DNA of 64,000 bases from Pleurocapsa minor HA4230-MV1 (lineage in GTDB: Bacteria > Cyanobacteriota > Cyanobacteriia > Cyanobacteriales > Xenococcaceae): assembly GCA_019359095.1 (NCBI GenBank), contig JAHHHZ010000024.1:62001-126000 (forward strand), in the 5' to 3' direction. The translations under genes were made by a program, and so were the position numbers. Positions 61,695 through 64,000 of the stretch are shown piece by piece. Below the pieces are notes generated by a model. That model did not search any database and was not told where the DNA came from. It worked only from the letters and a program-made list of their open reading frames with translations. Numbering within the stretch: the stretch's first letter is position 1; the number at the start of each line of letters is the position of its first letter.

Positions 61695-62528
61695 ATGCTG
61701 TCACAATGGGATTGTTTTCTGAAAAACTTAGGTGAATGGCATGGCTCATTTACTCGCTTTTCGCCTCAAGGGGAAGAAACAGCCGATACTCCCACCCTAG
61801 TCACTTTAGAGGGATTAAATAATAATCAAAATGTACATCAGGTAGTGCGTTACTTACCTCCTGGTGAACCAGCTCGCGACGTAGTGGTAGATTATGATTC
61901 GCTCAACCGCAGTATCATATTTTTTGCCAATGGTGCTTTCTCCCAGGGAAGTATGCAGTGGGGCCCCTATAGTACTTTTGGCGGTGAATTTGGCTTGATT
62001 GATAATGAGTTTGGCGATGGTACTCGTCGGCTACGAATGGTAGAGCTTTACAACAGTTCGTCTCAGCTGGAGAGAGTAGTGCTGATTAGAGAAAAACTGC
62101 CTCATAGCAATGTGCCAGAAAGACCAACTTTAACTGTAGATAGCTTAATCGGCGAATGGCAGGGAAAAGCCGTAACTTTATATGCAGATCTCAGTCAGCC
62201 GACAGAATTTTCCACTCATTTAGCAATTAAACAAAAGGATAGCAATCAGCTAGAACAGAGTTTATCTTTTGGCGATCGCACAATTAGTTCAACTGCGAAA
62301 ATAGAAGGCTCAAGATTATTATTTGACAACAGTGATTTTCCCACTCAGGTAATGTTATTTCCTGATGGTGCATCCTGTAGTTGCCCTTTAAAAGTAGGTT
62401 TAGGTCATAATTTCGTTTTAGAAATGGGCTGGCTATTGCAACCTAATCTTAGACAAAGGATTATGCGTAGCTATAACGAAAAAGGTAATTGGGTTAGCTG
62501 TACCTTAGTGACAGAAAATAGGAAATAG
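61695..62528 (+). CDS. DUF3598 (lipocalin-like) protein with a repeat-encoded end
   Basis: The 277-residue protein contains WDCFLKNLGEWHGSFTRFSP at the start and MQWGPYSTFGGEFGLIDNEF, RLRMVELYNSSSQLERVVLI, MGWLLQPNLRQRIMRSYNEK, the two-barrel layout of DUF3598, a cyanobacterial/plant family related to lipocalins and CpeS-type folds. Ligand and role are unknown. The last residues (TENRK) and the TAG stop are formed by a GGAAATA heptamer repeat, so the natural end may have been changed. Confidence 0.85.
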   Translation: MLSQWDCFLKNLGEWHGSFTRFSPQGEETADTPTLVTLEGLNNNQNVHQVVRYLPPGEPARDVVVDYDSLNRSIIFFANGAFSQGSMQWGPYSTFGGEFGLIDNEFGDGTRRLRMVELYNSSSQLERVVLIREKLPHSNVPERPTLTVDSLIGEWQGKAVTLYADLSQPTEFSTHLAIKQKDSNQLEQSLSFGDRTISSTAKIEGSRLLFDNSDFPTQVMLFPDGASCSCPLKVGLGHNFVLEMGWLLQPNLRQRIMRSYNEKGNWVSCTLVTENRK

Positions 62529-62570
62529 GAAATAGGAAATAGGAAATAGGAAATAGGAAGTAGGAAGTAG
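62515..62570. repeat. heptamer tandem repeat GGAAATA at the 3' end of the DUF3598 gene
   Basis: About seven copies, with the gene stop at 62526-62528 inside. They are followed by a conserved tail TAACGTTTTTACGT (62586-62600) shared with 1379-1394. The rest of 62571-62941 is AT-rich leader DNA. Confidence 0.9.
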
Positions 62571-62941
62571 TATTTTAAAGATGTTCTAACGTTTTTACGT
62601 TGAGCTATATATTTTGTTTGATAATTATTTTACTTTAAATTAAGTATATTTACATATAATCTAAAATACTTTTTTAATCAATTTTATAAATATTTTAGGT
62701 AATTATATGCAGTTTAGATAGTTTCGAAAATATTAGATATCAAGGTTCTTTTGCTATTCTTCCGTAAATATACGCTAAGCAAGTTATAAATTTACATTGT
62801 TTTTTCTTGAGGTTATACTTTGTAGATTACAGGGTAGATTATATTTTAAAACTAAAACTAGTTTAATTTAGTTCGAGACTGATATTCAATCAAAACTAAC
62901 TAATATTTATTACTCATAATAGCTATGGCTATTTTCTTCAG

Positions 62942-64000
62942 ATGGTAACTAATAAATCTCAAACTAATATTCTCATAGTTGAAGATGAATTACTAATCGC
63001 TAAAAACACAGCTAAAAAACTAACTAACTTTGGTTATAACGTAATCAAGATTGTGTCTAATGGTCAAGCTGCAATTGATTGTGTAAATCTTGAACAGCCA
63101 GATTTAGTGTTGATGGACATTGCTATTAAAGGAGAAATTGACGGTATTGAAACGGCATCTCAGATTAAATCTATTTCTGATGTGCCGATAATTTTTACAA
63201 CAGCCTATGCCAATAATGAAACTCTCGATCGCGCTGCGGAAACAGGCTGTTATGGTTATTTAATTAAGCCCTATAAAGAAGAAGAACTTAAGGCTACGGT
63301 TAAAATGACTTTGAGTAAGCATTTGGAACAGTCTACAATTCAACGAACTTTACAGTCTTCAATCAGTGAGTATTCGTCAGAGTACGATAATATTTATCAA
63401 GATCAGCTGACTGGGTTGCCAAATAAACTCTTTTTAAGAGATTTGTTTGAATATTTATTATCATTAATTGCCGATCGCAATCCAGAACAATCTAGTAGCT
63501 TACTAAAATCTCATCAACAGGATATAGCACAAGAATCTCAGCTAAATATTATCGGTGTATTTAATCTTAACTTAGATAGATTTGAGAAGATTAGTAGCTT
63601 TTTAAATAAACAGGAACAAGATTCCTTATTAAAAGAAATTGCTCAACGGTTGGTTGATTGCGTCAAGAATTTTACTGCTCATGGCGAAGTAGTTTATTTA
63701 ACCCCCGATAACTTTGTAGTGTTGCTGGCAATAGATAGTCGAATCACAGGTAGTAAATATGGACAGTCTATCCTCAATGTTCTGCAACAAAATTATGTGA
63801 TCGGCGATCGCGAAATATATCTCTCGCCTAATATTGGCATGGCTTTTTGTCCCAGTGACAGTCAAGATATTACCGAATTGTTAGAACAAAGCGATAAAGC
63901 GATCGAGTATGGCAAAAGTCAGGGAGGAAATCGCTGTCAAGCCTATACAGTAGCTTTTAATATTAAGAATTCTAAAGTTACTGGCGATTTCAGGCTGGAA
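62942..64000 (+). CDS. response regulator with degenerate GGDEF domain (cut by window edge)
   Basis: The open frame runs from ATG 62942 to the window end (353 codons so far). Residues 8-125 are a REC domain: ILIVEDELLIAKNTAKKL, phosphoacceptor D59 in LVLMDIAIKG, T in IIFTTAYA and K in LIKPYKEEEL. From residue 150 a GGDEF-type domain starts (YQDQLTGLPNKLFLRDLF), but the GG(D/E)EF position reads YLTPDNFVVLL, so c-di-GMP synthesis is unlikely. The last residues resemble the linker before an EAL domain, which may lie beyond the window. Confidence 0.85.
   Translation, partial: MVTNKSQTNILIVEDELLIAKNTAKKLTNFGYNVIKIVSNGQAAIDCVNLEQPDLVLMDIAIKGEIDGIETASQIKSISDVPIIFTTAYANNETLDRAAETGCYGYLIKPYKEEELKATVKMTLSKHLEQSTIQRTLQSSISEYSSEYDNIYQDQLTGLPNKLFLRDLFEYLLSLIADRNPEQSSSLLKSHQQDIAQESQLNIIGVFNLNLDRFEKISSFLNKQEQDSLLKEIAQRLVDCVKNFTAHGEVVYLTPDNFVVLLAIDSRITGSKYGQSILNVLQQNYVIGDREIYLSPNIGMAFCPSDSQDITELLEQSDKAIEYGKSQGGNRCQAYTVAFNIKNSKVTGDFRLE

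Noticed and set aside
1..64000. tRNA, rRNA, prophage or integrase att site
   Set aside because: Reading both strands by eye, I saw no tRNA T-arm or anticodon pattern, no rRNA-like block and no integrase; a covariance search would settle it.

Overview
The window is a chromosomal segment of a cyanobacterium. It carries psbU, ycf54, a high-light-inducible protein, a probable NDH-1 subunit (ndhP), a cyAbrB regulator, many cyanobacteria-only families, and very frequent copies of the HIP1 octamer GCGATCGC. The AT-rich intergenic DNA, heptamer tandem repeats, 24-nt dispersed repeats and Uma2 genes suggest a large-genome lineage, perhaps Pleurocapsales or Nostocales-like. The genus is inference. I saw no rRNA, tRNA, CRISPR array or prophage.

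Layout. 1-3.9 kb: the 3' end of an exonuclease III gene, then a decayed tandem duplication of the next block (regulator/HAD remnant, cbiX, its cobalamin riboswitch, an HLIP gene, a 70-residue membrane protein). 3.9-8.2 kb: a seven-gene Mrp-type antiporter cluster split by a MITE-like element. 8.7-11.2 kb: speD, a DUF6464-type gene, an orphan branched-chain amino acid permease and ycf54. 11.2-16.2 kb: accessory DNA with an IS remnant, a DUF2283/DUF4258 pair between direct repeats, a secreted Ig-like protein, a duplicated non-coding repeat and a coiled-coil gene broken by a 24-nt insertion. 16.2-28.8 kb: secDF, a peptide-binding lipoprotein, Trm1, two Uma2 genes, psbU, nadB and nadD. 28.9-43.7 kb: NfeD plus two SPFH proteins, the photorespiratory aminotransferase, a TldD/PmbA protein, an RNB-family protein with an unusual active site, an MBL hydrolase, ndhP and a CPA-type antiporter. 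44.5-58.1 kb: a GT39 glycosyltransferase, cyAbrB, Rrf2, cobD, an ABC ATPase, the glucolipid synthase MgdA, a desaturase/reductase fusion and citramalate synthase. 58.4-64 kb: a Doc/AbrB-type toxin-antitoxin pair, dnaG, a DUF3598 protein and the start of a response regulator with a degenerate GGDEF domain.

Functional links: cbiX and cobD are two cobalamin-pathway steps, and cbiX lies behind a B12 riboswitch. nadB and nadD are convergent NAD-synthesis genes. psbU, HLIP, NdhP and Ycf54 serve photosynthesis and chlorophyll synthesis. The Mrp cluster and the CPA antiporter handle Na+/H+ balance.

The most unusual signal is the small-repeat landscape. Insertions of exactly 24 nt can be recognised because removing them restores a hairpin (1821-1844), an open reading frame (15755-15778) or a HIP1-like site (44073-44096). 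Three 24-mers stand in tandem inside an inverted repeat (43758-43829), and one supplies a stop codon (51788-51811). Heptamer repeats next to gene 3' ends consistently show their stop-rich strand in the sense direction.
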